DNA of 18,039 bases from Parafilimonas sp. (GTDB taxonomy: Bacteria > Bacteroidota > Bacteroidia > Chitinophagales > Chitinophagaceae): the NCBI GenBank assembly GCA_025927795.1, contig JAICKT010000039.1:1-18039 (forward strand). The letters are read 5' to 3'. The notes beneath the pieces were generated by a model. The model did not search any database. It was not told where the DNA came from and worked only from the letters and a program-made list of their open reading frames with translations. Every line of letters starts with the position of its first letter. The first letter of the stretch is position 1. A program made the translations under genes and the position numbers. Below are positions 6,901-13,096 of the stretch, piece by piece.

Positions 6901-7929
6901 ATGCTGCCCTATATAGAAAATATACTTCAGACTTTAACAGGTAAATCTTTTTTAAGCGAGGTTAGTGAAGAAGAGCTTAAGCAAGTTGCTGATAAGTATC
7001 CTTATTTTGGCGCAACGCAATTTCTTCTTGGTAAAAAATTATATCAGCAAAAAACAAAAGATGCTGAAACAGCTATTCAGAAAGCAGCATTACATTTTAC
7101 AGATGCTTTGTGGTTGCATTATAATTTTTTAGAAGAAGGAACAGCAGCAAATACAATTGAAAATGCAGACGAGCGGGTAATAGAAAATAGCACATTAGAT
7201 GTAAATGCAGAAAACGAAGAAATAACAACAATAAGTAAAACGCCAACTGTACAGGAAATTTTAGCAGAGGCTGAAATTATATTAAATGAAGAGGAAAATG
7301 ATCTGAGAGATCATACCGCAAACAGTGATTTAATTGAGGAAGATGATATTATCAAAGAAGAAAATAATGCAATTGAAGAAAAAGGTAATACCTATGAAGA
7401 AGTAAAAGAGCCTGAACTAAAGGAAAACGATTTTAAAAACTTACCTGAAACAGACAACACAGAGTTACTCGATGAACCCGAAACAGAACCTAATGAAAAA
7501 CTAAGTAATCTTTTAAAAGAGCAAGCTGCAGCTTTTGAAAAGCCTGCCGAAGAAACTGTATTGCCTGTTGAAACAACCGCTTATCATCGCATAGATTATT
7601 TTGATTCGCAGGGAATAAAACTTGAAGAAGAAAAAGCCAACGATAAACTTGGAACACAATTAAAGCGATTTACGGACTGGCTTAAACAGATGAAAAAAAT
7701 TAACCCCAATCTGAATGCACTTGAAACAGATGCCGCCGGTGAATCGCAGGTGCAAAACATGGCGGAACATTCAAATGTACCCAAAGAAGTTGTAACAGAA
7801 GCAATGGCAGAAGTTTTGGTTAAACAGGGTAAGCCGGAGCAGGCGATTCAGATATACGAAAAATTAAGTTTTTTCAATCCCTCCAAATCTGCTTACTTTG
7901 CGGCAAAAATTCAGGAATTAAAACCTTAA
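6901..7929 (+). CDS. Acidic protein of unknown function with a TPR-like C-terminus
   Basis: This 342-residue cytoplasmic-looking protein has no signal peptide or membrane helix. Residues 1-75 (MLPYIENILQTLTGKSFLSEV, then a YPYFGATQFLLGKKL block) are helical and look conserved. Residues about 85-220 are a long Glu/Asp/Asn-rich, low-complexity and probably disordered stretch. The C-terminal 70 residues (EVVTEAMAEVLVKQGKPEQAIQIYEKLSFFNPSKSAYFAAKI) resemble a single tetratricopeptide-type helical pair, suggesting a protein-binding role. It lies between lptE and secG, 3 bases before the latter, so it may assist envelope assembly or secretion, but that is guilt by association only. I do not recognise a named gene. 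Confidence 0.8.
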   Translation: MLPYIENILQTLTGKSFLSEVSEEELKQVADKYPYFGATQFLLGKKLYQQKTKDAETAIQKAALHFTDALWLHYNFLEEGTAANTIENADERVIENSTLDVNAENEEITTISKTPTVQEILAEAEIILNEEENDLRDHTANSDLIEEDDIIKEENNAIEEKGNTYEEVKEPELKENDFKNLPETDNTELLDEPETEPNEKLSNLLKEQAAAFEKPAEETVLPVETTAYHRIDYFDSQGIKLEEEKANDKLGTQLKRFTDWLKQMKKINPNLNALETDAAGESQVQNMAEHSNVPKEVVTEAMAEVLVKQGKPEQAIQIYEKLSFFNPSKSAYFAAKIQELKP

Positions 7930-7932
7930 ATA

Positions 7933-8286
7933 ATGTCTTTTCTTTTATTTCTTCTGATTGTAATTGTGTGTGTGATTTTGTCATTAATTGTATTAGTTCA
8001 AAATCCTAAAGGCGGGGGATTAAGCGGTACTATTGCCGGGTTTAATAACCAGTTTATGGGCGTTAAACAAACCAATGATGTATTGGAAAAAGGCACATGG
8101 CTGTTTGTTTTAATATTAAGTGTGCTTAGCATTGTTTCCATTTTATTTCTAAGCAGTGCTTCCACCGGAACCAATAACAAAGTATTGCAGGATATAAATA
8201 CCTCAACTGTTCCTACACAACAGGCACCGGCAACTCAACAGCAAGCGCCACCAAAAACGCTTAACTTAGGCGATTCGCAAAAGTAA
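7933..8286 (+). CDS. secG: Preprotein translocase subunit SecG
   Basis: This 117-residue membrane protein has the SecG plan: first membrane helix about 3-22, the signature LVQNPKGGGL (21-30), a cytoplasmic loop with GTIAGFNNQFMGVKQTNDVLEK, second helix about 55-75, then a flexible Gln/Pro/Thr-rich tail. SecG joins SecYE in the inner membrane and eases SecA-driven export. The tail is longer than in many bacteria but usual for Bacteroidota. It is the last protein gene of the operon, starting 3 bases after the preceding stop; tRNA-Gln follows 14 bases later. Confidence 0.95.
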   Translation: MSFLLFLLIVIVCVILSLIVLVQNPKGGGLSGTIAGFNNQFMGVKQTNDVLEKGTWLFVLILSVLSIVSILFLSSASTGTNNKVLQDINTSTVPTQQAPATQQQAPPKTLNLGDSQK

Positions 8287-8300
8287 TTATCACTTTATAT

Positions 8301-8371
8301 TGCCCGATAGTATAAGGGTAGTACATCAGGTTTTGGTTCTGAGAGTCTTGGTTCGAATCCAGGTCGGGCAA
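8301..8371 (+). tRNA. tRNA-Gln (anticodon TTG)
   Basis: Acceptor TGCCCGA pairs with TCGGGCA, followed by discriminator A. The anticodon stem TCAGG/TCTGA (one G-U pair) encloses loop TTTTGGT with anticodon TTG. The T arm is TTGGTTCGAATCCAG. CCA is not encoded. It lies 14 bases after secG and may be co-transcribed with it. Confidence 0.95.
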
Positions 8372-8378
8372 CAAAAAT

Positions 8379-8405
8379 AGCTTCGCATTTGCGGAGCTTT
8401 TTATT
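8379..8405 (+). terminator. Rho-independent terminator after tRNA-Gln
   Basis: AGCTTCGC and GCGGAGCT form an 8-bp stem (one G-U pair) with an ATTT loop, followed directly by a T-rich run (TTTTATT). It starts 8 bases after the tRNA and should end transcripts of the tRNA and the upstream operon. Confidence 0.8.
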
Positions 8406-8473
8406 TATTGCTGATAATAGCACAACCGATTCCGTAGTTTTAATGTTTATTATTCTTACTAAATAATATTTAT

Positions 8474-9145
8474 ATGGCAGAACAATTTATAGTTACGGTA
8501 AAAGAAATTATTCCAAGAACACATAATGTAAAAACTTTTCGTGTTACAAAACCGGATGGTTTTTCATTCGTTCCCGGTCAGGCAACAGATTTATCATTGA
8601 ATGAAAAAGAATGGAAAGAAAATAAACATCCATTTACATTTACCTGTTTGCCTGATGATGATTTTTTAGAGTTTACAATAAAATTATTTGATAATCCGCA
8701 AGGCTTAACTAATAAATTAAAAACTATTGAGCCTGGTGCTGAATTTGAGATAAGTGATGCCTGGGGCGCTATTGAATATAAAGGCGAGGGCGTTTTTATT
8801 GCAGGTGGCGCGGGTGTTACGCCGTTCATTTCTATATTCAAAGATTTAAAAAGGAAAAATGAAATAGCAAATAATGTTTTGATTTTTTCTAATAAAACTG
8901 AGGCTGATATAATTCTAAAAGATGAATTTAAAGAAATGCTTGGAAGAAATTTTATCAACGTTATCACAAGCCAACCCGGTACAGAATATTACGATAAGCA
9001 TATTGATAAAAATTTTTTAGAAAAAGAAATTAAAAATTTTAATCAGCAATTTTACGTTTGCGGCCCTGATGAATTTACCAAAGTAATGTTAGATGCTTTG
9101 AAAGATTTAGGTGCAGACGCAAATGCGCTTGTGTTTGAAAAGTAG
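8474..9145 (+). CDS. FAD-binding ferredoxin-NADP reductase-like oxidoreductase
   Basis: This 223-residue soluble flavoprotein is built as an FNR-type module. The N-terminal beta-barrel (about 1-100) has the PGQATDLSL and HPFTF segments; the latter takes the place of the usual RxYS FAD-binding motif, with His where Arg is common. The nucleotide-binding half has GGAGVTPFISI (about 114-124) and YVCGPDEF near 194. No 2Fe-2S cysteine motif is present, so it is a simple electron-transfer reductase passing electrons between NAD(P)H and a small carrier such as flavodoxin or ferredoxin. The partner is unknown. It stands alone after the terminator at 8379-8405 and probably has its own promoter. Confidence 0.85.
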   Translation: MAEQFIVTVKEIIPRTHNVKTFRVTKPDGFSFVPGQATDLSLNEKEWKENKHPFTFTCLPDDDFLEFTIKLFDNPQGLTNKLKTIEPGAEFEISDAWGAIEYKGEGVFIAGGAGVTPFISIFKDLKRKNEIANNVLIFSNKTEADIILKDEFKEMLGRNFINVITSQPGTEYYDKHIDKNFLEKEIKNFNQQFYVCGPDEFTKVMLDALKDLGADANALVFEK

Positions 9146-9273
9146 ATCGCTTATTTTTTATTTATGTATAGAATTATCTGTCTATCTGTTTAAAATACCC
9201 GTTCGTGTAAAAGTTTTCTTTGTTGTTTTTCATTCGATAATTTTAATTGAACATTCTTAACCAAAATTATTTT

Positions 9274-9807
9274 ATGAAGTACATCTTAACACTTATTGCT
9301 TTTTCAACTGCATTTATTGGAAATGCACAAACAAATGCAACACCTACTTTAAAAAGTATTTTACTTGAACAGCTTAAAACCACACACAATGTAAAAGATT
9401 GGTTTGTGCCCGTTGATACTGCTATTGCATGGCTTACACCTGAACAGGCAAACTGGAAAGACAGCAATGAAGACCATTCCATCGCTCAACTTACCACGCA
9501 TCTTATTTTTTGGAACACACAAATATTGTACAATCTTAAAGGCGTAAAGCCACCAGAAGCATTTAATGGTAACAATAAAGAAACTTTTTCACCTGTAGAC
9601 GAAACATCATGGCCTGCAACTGTAAAAAGATTAGACAGTGTTTTAACTGCTATTGAAGATGTAGTAAGTTCTGCAGATGATACTAAACTTCAAAAAGCAT
9701 ACTCAACTATCGCACATATCGGTACACACAATGCGTATCATACCGGGCAAATTCTTTACATCAGAAAAATGAAAGGCTGGTGGAATGATGAACATGGCGT
9801 AAAATAA
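9274..9807 (+). CDS. Secreted DinB-family protein
   Basis: From the ATG at 9274 the protein has 177 residues with an N-terminal signal peptide (MKYILTLIAFSTAFIGNAQ), pointing to the periplasm or surface. This start is preferred over a TTG at 9247, which would put nine polar residues before the signal. The rest is a four-helix DinB-like fold: HLIFWNTQILYNLKG, and a C-terminal HIGTHNAYHTGQILYIRKMKG whose histidines are the typical metal ligands together with an upstream His. DinB-like proteins are metal-dependent, and some act as thiol-dependent transferases; the substrate here is unknown. The next gene starts 19 bases after its stop. Confidence 0.82.
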   Translation: MKYILTLIAFSTAFIGNAQTNATPTLKSILLEQLKTTHNVKDWFVPVDTAIAWLTPEQANWKDSNEDHSIAQLTTHLIFWNTQILYNLKGVKPPEAFNGNNKETFSPVDETSWPATVKRLDSVLTAIEDVVSSADDTKLQKAYSTIAHIGTHNAYHTGQILYIRKMKGWWNDEHGVK

Positions 9808-9826
9808 TATTTTATAATATTGTTTT

Positions 9827-10216
9827 ATGATGACAAAATTCACAACTATTGATGAATACATAACTGCGCAGGATGATGATAAAAAAGCGGTGTTGCATCA
9901 ATTCAAAAAAATAATTAAATATGCAGCGCCAAAAGCAGAAGAAGTAATCAGCTATGGTATGCCTGCGTTTAAACAAGGAAGTGTGCTTGTTTATTTTGCT
10001 GCGATGAAAGAACATTATGGTTTTTACCCAACATCTAAACCCATAGAAGTTTTTAAAGATAAACTCAAGCCATATAAAACTTCTAAAGGCGCAATCCAGT
10101 TCCCGGCTGATAAACCACTTCCTGAAAAATTAATTACTGAAATTGTAAAGTATCGTTTAAAAGAAGTTGCAGATGAAGAACAATTAAAACCATCAGTCAA
10201 AAGAAAAAAATCTTAG
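9827..10216 (+). CDS. DUF1801 (YdhG/YobT-like) protein
   Basis: This 129-residue cytoplasmic protein matches the DUF1801 family: an N-terminal helix (TIDEYITAQDDDKKAVLHQFKKII), then AEEVISYGMPAFKQGSVLVYFAAMKEHYGFYPTSKPIEVF, the family core. SKGAIQFPADKPLP and a basic tail (KPSVKRKKS) follow. Structures of relatives resemble the frataxin/CyaY fold, so some are called iron chaperones; the biochemical role is unproven. Two consecutive ATGs at 9827 and 9830 are both possible starts. A palindromic repeat begins 7 bases after the stop. Confidence 0.85.
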   Translation: MMTKFTTIDEYITAQDDDKKAVLHQFKKIIKYAAPKAEEVISYGMPAFKQGSVLVYFAAMKEHYGFYPTSKPIEVFKDKLKPYKTSKGAIQFPADKPLPEKLITEIVKYRLKEVADEEQLKPSVKRKKS

Positions 10217-10222
10217 TAAAAC

Positions 10223-10251
10223 GGTCAGGCGCTTTCAAAAAGCATCAGACC
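10223..10251. repeat. Near-palindromic 29-bp element, copy 1
   Basis: It begins GGTCAGGCGCTTTC and ends AAAGCATCAGACC, folding as a hairpin with arms of about 13 bases broken by an A-A mismatch at arm position 5 and one further mismatch at position 8. The same architecture recurs at 12069-12095. It lies between the DUF1801 stop and the rnpB promoter. There is no U-run after it, so it is not a classical terminator. Confidence 0.7.
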
Positions 10252-10286
10252 CGGTAATGTTATTCAGCGCTAAAAAAATTACTTCA

Positions 10287-10294
10287 TAAATTTG
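10287..10294 (+). promoter_or_regulatory. rnpB promoter -7 element
   Basis: TAAATTTG matches TAnnTTTG exactly. It ends four bases before 10299, the first base of the P1 helix of the RNase P RNA, so it gives an internal calibration of -7 to start spacing for this genome. The -33 region lacks an obvious TTG. Confidence 0.65.
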
Positions 10295-10298
10295 TATT

Positions 10299-10626
10299 GC
10301 TACAAACCCGAGCTATCGTTTCGTTCGCTTTAGCGGAGGAGAAGGAAAGTCCGGACAGCGCAGGGCAACCCATCCCGGTGTATATCGGGACTTCCGTTTA
10401 TCTACGGGAAGAGATAGTGCCACAGAAAATAACTTCCGCCATGCGGAGAGGGTGAAAATGTGAGGTAAGAGCTCACAGCAATTTACAGTAATGTAAGTTG
10501 CGGGTAAACCTTGGGTGCTGCAATGCCATGTATAGAAGCGTTTGAGGGCTGCCCGTTCGAGCTTCTGGGTAGGCAGCATAGATAAATGATAGCATAAAAC
10601 AGAATCCGGCTTATGGGGTTTGTAGC
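10299..10626 (+). ncRNA. rnpB: RNase P RNA (catalytic RNA component, bacterial type A-like)
   Basis: RNase P trims the 5' leader of precursor tRNAs. The ends pair as an 11-bp P1 helix: GCTACAAACCC at 10299-10309 with GGGTTTGTAGC at 10616-10626. Conserved core blocks are in order: GGAAAGTCCGGACA (10344-10357, 5' half of P4), CCACAGAAA around 10420-10428, GGTAAGAGCTCAC around 10464-10476, and ACAGAATCCGGCTTA (10599-10613, 3' half of P4). The length of about 328 bases is slightly shorter than the E. coli RNA, as seen in many Bacteroidota. ORFs across it are spurious. A U-run directly after P1 gives a natural terminator. Confidence 0.96.
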
Positions 10627-10632
10627 TTTTTT
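10616..10632 (+). terminator. Possible terminator at the rnpB 3' end
   Basis: The 3' strand of P1 is followed by six T residues at 10627-10632. The P1 helix itself pairs with the distant 5' end, so this is not a local hairpin; the U-run only suggests where the transcript ends. Confidence 0.35.
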
Positions 10633-10698
10633 AAATGAAGTAGAGAAATAAAGTTTTACTTCTCATCTACATTTACATCTCACACTTAATTAAATACT

Positions 10699-12066
10699 AT
10701 GAAAAAATTTCAATCCATCTTTCCATATAATCAAAAATTAGTGGCAGAATATCCGCTGATGCCTGATGAAGAAGTTGATGCAATGCTTGCTTTATCTGAA
10801 AATGCTTTTTATAGCTGGTGTGATAAAACTTTCGCACAAAGAGCAGAAGTGTTTATAAAAATTTCGCAATTACTCAAACAAAAAAAAGAAACACTTGCAA
10901 AAATCATTACAAATGAAATGGGCAAGCTTACAAAAGAAGCAATTGCTGAGATAGAGAAATGTGCATCGGGTTGTGAATACTTTGCTGAACATGCAGAAAG
11001 ATTTTTAAAAGACGAATTATATGAAACGAATTATACAAAAGCCTTTGCAACCTTTCAACCAGTTGGCGCTGTACTTGCAATTATGCCGTGGAATTTTCCG
11101 TTCTGGCAAGTGTTTCGTTTTGCAGCACCCACATTAATGGCAGGCAATGTTGCATTGTTAAAACATGCACCAAACGTTTGTGGCTGTGCTTTAGCAATAC
11201 AGGATTTGTTTGAAGAAGCCGGTGCAGAAAAAGGTGTGTTTCAAACAGTGATTGCAGATGTAGATGTTACAGAAAAAATTTTGCAGTATGATATTGTGCA
11301 AGGTCTTTCTTTAACGGGAAGTGAAAGAGCAGGCAGCAGCGCTGCAAGTATTGCATCAAAGCATATAAAAAAATCTGTGCTTGAATTAGGTGGCTCTGAT
11401 TGTTTTATTGTTTTGTCAGATGCAGATATTCAAAAAGCAGCGCAGGTTGCTGTTACTTCACGCATGCAAAATGCAGGACAGAGTTGTATTGCGGCAAAAA
11501 GATTTTTAATTGCTAAAGATATTTTAGATGATTTTACTGATGCAGTAAAAACTGAAATAAGAAAATTAAAGCCAGGTAATCCTTTTGAAAAAGAAACAAC
11601 ATTTGCACCAATGGCAAGATTGGATTTAGCAGAAAATTTAAAAAGACAAATGAATGAATCTGTTGCCAAAGGCGCTGAAATAATTTTAGGTGGTGAAGTT
11701 GATGGCTGCAATTATCAGCCAACGCTATTAATGAATGTGCAGCAAGGTATGCCTGCATTTGATGAAGAAACTTTTGGTCCGATGTTTTGTATAATAAAAG
11801 TTGAAGATGAAAAAGAAGTAATAACACTTGCAAACAATTCACGTTTTGGTTTAGGCGGAAATATCTGGACAAAAGATGTTGACAAAGGAATTTCTTTAGC
11901 GAGAAAAATAAATAGCGGTTCTGTGTTTATTAATTCAATGGTGAAATCTGAGCCAGCATTACCTTTTGGCGGAATAAAAAAATCTGGTTTTGGAAGAGAG
12001 TTAAGCAATCATGGAATATTAGAATTTGTAAATGTGAAAACAATTACAGTTACAGAAATGGCTTAA
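10699..12066 (+). CDS. NAD(P)-dependent aldehyde dehydrogenase, YneI/Sad-like succinate-semialdehyde dehydrogenase
   Basis: This 455-residue cytoplasmic enzyme oxidises an aldehyde to its acid. Family landmarks are PWNFPFWQ (130-137), where the backbone binds the cofactor; LSLTGSERAG near 203; VLELGGSD with general base Glu229; NAGQSCIAAKRF with catalytic Cys263; EETFGPMF; and PFGGIKKSGFGRE near the end. The short length and PWNFPFWQVFRFAAPTLMAGN resemble the YneI (Sad) branch, which acts on succinate semialdehyde in GABA and related catabolism. No gabT or other pathway gene lies nearby, so the substrate is inferred. It follows rnpB by 72 bases and converges with purE; a palindromic element fills the gap. 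Confidence 0.92.
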   Translation: MKKFQSIFPYNQKLVAEYPLMPDEEVDAMLALSENAFYSWCDKTFAQRAEVFIKISQLLKQKKETLAKIITNEMGKLTKEAIAEIEKCASGCEYFAEHAERFLKDELYETNYTKAFATFQPVGAVLAIMPWNFPFWQVFRFAAPTLMAGNVALLKHAPNVCGCALAIQDLFEEAGAEKGVFQTVIADVDVTEKILQYDIVQGLSLTGSERAGSSAASIASKHIKKSVLELGGSDCFIVLSDADIQKAAQVAVTSRMQNAGQSCIAAKRFLIAKDILDDFTDAVKTEIRKLKPGNPFEKETTFAPMARLDLAENLKRQMNESVAKGAEIILGGEVDGCNYQPTLLMNVQQGMPAFDEETFGPMFCIIKVEDEKEVITLANNSRFGLGGNIWTKDVDKGISLARKINSGSVFINSMVKSEPALPFGGIKKSGFGRELSNHGILEFVNVKTITVTEMA

Positions 12067-12068
12067 CC

Positions 12069-12095
12069 GGTCTGACCCTTTCAAAGCGTCTGACC
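12069..12095. repeat. Near-palindromic 27-bp element, copy 2
   Basis: It begins GGTCTGACCCTTTC and ends AAAGCGTCTGACC. Eleven of thirteen arm positions pair around a central C; the mismatches are at positions 5 (T-T) and 9 (C-C). It starts two bases after the aldehyde dehydrogenase stop and 12 bases before the end of convergent purE. It shares the GGTCWG...CTTTC...AAAG...GACC plan with the element at 10223-10251. Confidence 0.75.
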
Positions 12096-12106
12096 ATCGA
12101 ATAATA

Positions 12107-12661
12107 TTAGCCTTTATCAAAATCATTCTTCCAATCTTTAGAAATATTTTTTGCTTTATCCAACACAGATTTTTCCAATTGATTTTTATAATTTGAAATT
12201 TTCTTAGAAACATTTTCATCGAAGGTGCCGATAATTTGTGCGGCAATAATGCCCGCATTTTTTGCTGCATTCAAAGCAACTGTTGCAACAGGAACACCAT
12301 TCGGCATTTGCAAAATAGAGAGAACAGAATCCCATCCATCAATTGAATTAGAAGATTTAATAGGTACGCCAATCACAGGTAAAGTTGTAATGCTTGCAAT
12401 CATTCCTGGTAAATGAGCAGCACCACCGGCACCGGCAATAATAACTTTTAATCCACGTTCAACAGCTTTACTCGCATAATCAACCATACGTTTTGGTGTG
12501 CGATGTGCAGAAACAATTGTAAGTTCAAAAGAAATATCAAACTCCTCTAAAATTTCTGCGGCATCTTTCATGATATTTAAATCGCTATCGCTGCCCATGA
12601 TGATACCAACGATTGGAGTTTGTGAGTTTTCAGTTTTCTGTTTACTGTTTTCAGTTTTCAC
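12107..12661 (-). CDS. purE: N5-carboxyaminoimidazole ribonucleotide mutase PurE
   Basis: PurE converts N5-CAIR to CAIR in de novo purine synthesis. The core begins VGIIMGSDSDLNIM, followed by SAHRTPKRMVDYA, IAGAGGAAHLPGMIAS, LPVIGVPIKS and GVPVATVALNAAKNAGIIAAQI, all class I PurE hallmarks. The C-terminus is longer than usual and Lys-rich. The start is odd: the only reasonable in-frame start before the core is GTG at 12661, giving an extra MKTENSKQKTENSQTP segment. The first 12 or so residues and the start codon itself lie inside a 7-bp tandem array. The gene overlaps the end of the four-helix gene by 11 bases and is downstream of purK in the same operon. Confidence 0.95.
   Translation of the reverse strand: MKTENSKQKTENSQTPIVGIIMGSDSDLNIMKDAAEILEEFDISFELTIVSAHRTPKRMVDYASKAVERGLKVIIAGAGGAAHLPGMIASITTLPVIGVPIKSSNSIDGWDSVLSILQMPNGVPVATVALNAAKNAGIIAAQIIGTFDENVSKKISNYKNQLEKSVLDKAKNISKDWKNDFDKG
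12627..12661. repeat. Degenerate 7-bp tandem array at the four-helix / purE junction
   Basis: On the plus strand five 7-base units run TTTTCAG-like (for example TTTTCAG then TTTTCTG). It contains the stop codon of the four-helix gene (12651-12653) and the GTG start of purE (12659-12661). It is the inverted counterpart of the array at 13062-13096: 12632-12662 matches 13063-13093 in opposite orientation at 26 of 31 positions, including an exact 13-base block. Confidence 0.8.
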
Positions 12662-13061
12662 TGCTCGTTCTGTTTTTAAATTTTTTACCTTTTATATAAG
12701 ATGAATTAAGATATTCGATAAGCCCTGCAATCATTTTTGCAACTTCATCGGTATGCTCATATAATTTTTCAAAGCATTTTTTTGAAATATATTTTACATC
12801 GAGACATCTGTAAAGTTGAGACTTTAGCTCTCCTGTTTCACCTTTTGCAATTCCCAAGGAGTTAATAAATTCTAAACGGCCGCCTCTGTCAAATCCTTCA
12901 GCAATATTATCCATTATTGAACCCACAGCGCCGCGCATTTGGTCTCTTAATCTGAAATCCTGTGAAAGTGGTTTCGTAAATGTCAACTCATAAATTTGGA
13001 TGGACAAAGCCCTGGCTTTCTTCCAAACTTCAAGGTCTTCAAGTCGTTTTATAGTAGCCAT
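12651..13061 (-). CDS. Four-helix bundle protein of the 23S rRNA intervening-sequence (S23) family
   Basis: This 136-residue, helix-rich, basic protein begins IKRLEDLEVWKKARALSIQIYELT, then FRLRDQMRGAVGSIMDNIAEGFDRGG, SLGIAKGETGELKSQLYRCLDVKYI and a final amphipathic helix (EVAKMIAGLIEYLNSS). This is the pattern of the S23 / four-helix bundle family. Relatives are encoded inside intervening sequences of 23S rRNA genes, and the fold is shared with Avd, the accessory protein of diversity-generating retroelements. Function is unknown; nucleic-acid binding is likely. It is inserted between purK and purE, which are normally adjacent, and is bracketed by inverted 7-bp repeat arrays. Its last codons and stop lie within one array and its ATG touches the other. 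Confidence 0.9.
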   Translation of the reverse strand: MATIKRLEDLEVWKKARALSIQIYELTFTKPLSQDFRLRDQMRGAVGSIMDNIAEGFDRGGRLEFINSLGIAKGETGELKSQLYRCLDVKYISKKCFEKLYEHTDEVAKMIAGLIEYLNSSYIKGKKFKNRTSSEN

Positions 13062-13096
13062 AACTGAAAACTGAAAATTGTAAACTGTAAACTAAG
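13062..13096. repeat. Degenerate 7-bp tandem array at the purK / four-helix junction
   Basis: On the plus strand this is AACTGAA-like with period 7 (two near-identical units, then AATTGTA and AACTGTA). It starts directly next to the four-helix ATG and includes the purK stop TAG (13092-13094). In the minus-strand mRNA it is complementary to the array at 12632-12662, so the two could pair and loop out the four-helix coding region. Confidence 0.8.

Noticed and set aside
9247..9273. Earlier TTG start for the DinB-like protein
   Set aside because: It would place polar residues ahead of a normal signal peptide that begins at the ATG at 9274.
10313..10579. 88-residue ORF on the minus strand
   Set aside because: It lies wholly inside the RNase P RNA gene and has no protein-like features.
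12627..13096. CRISPR-like array
   Set aside because: The repeats are 7 bases, degenerate, without spacers of regular length, and no cas gene is present.
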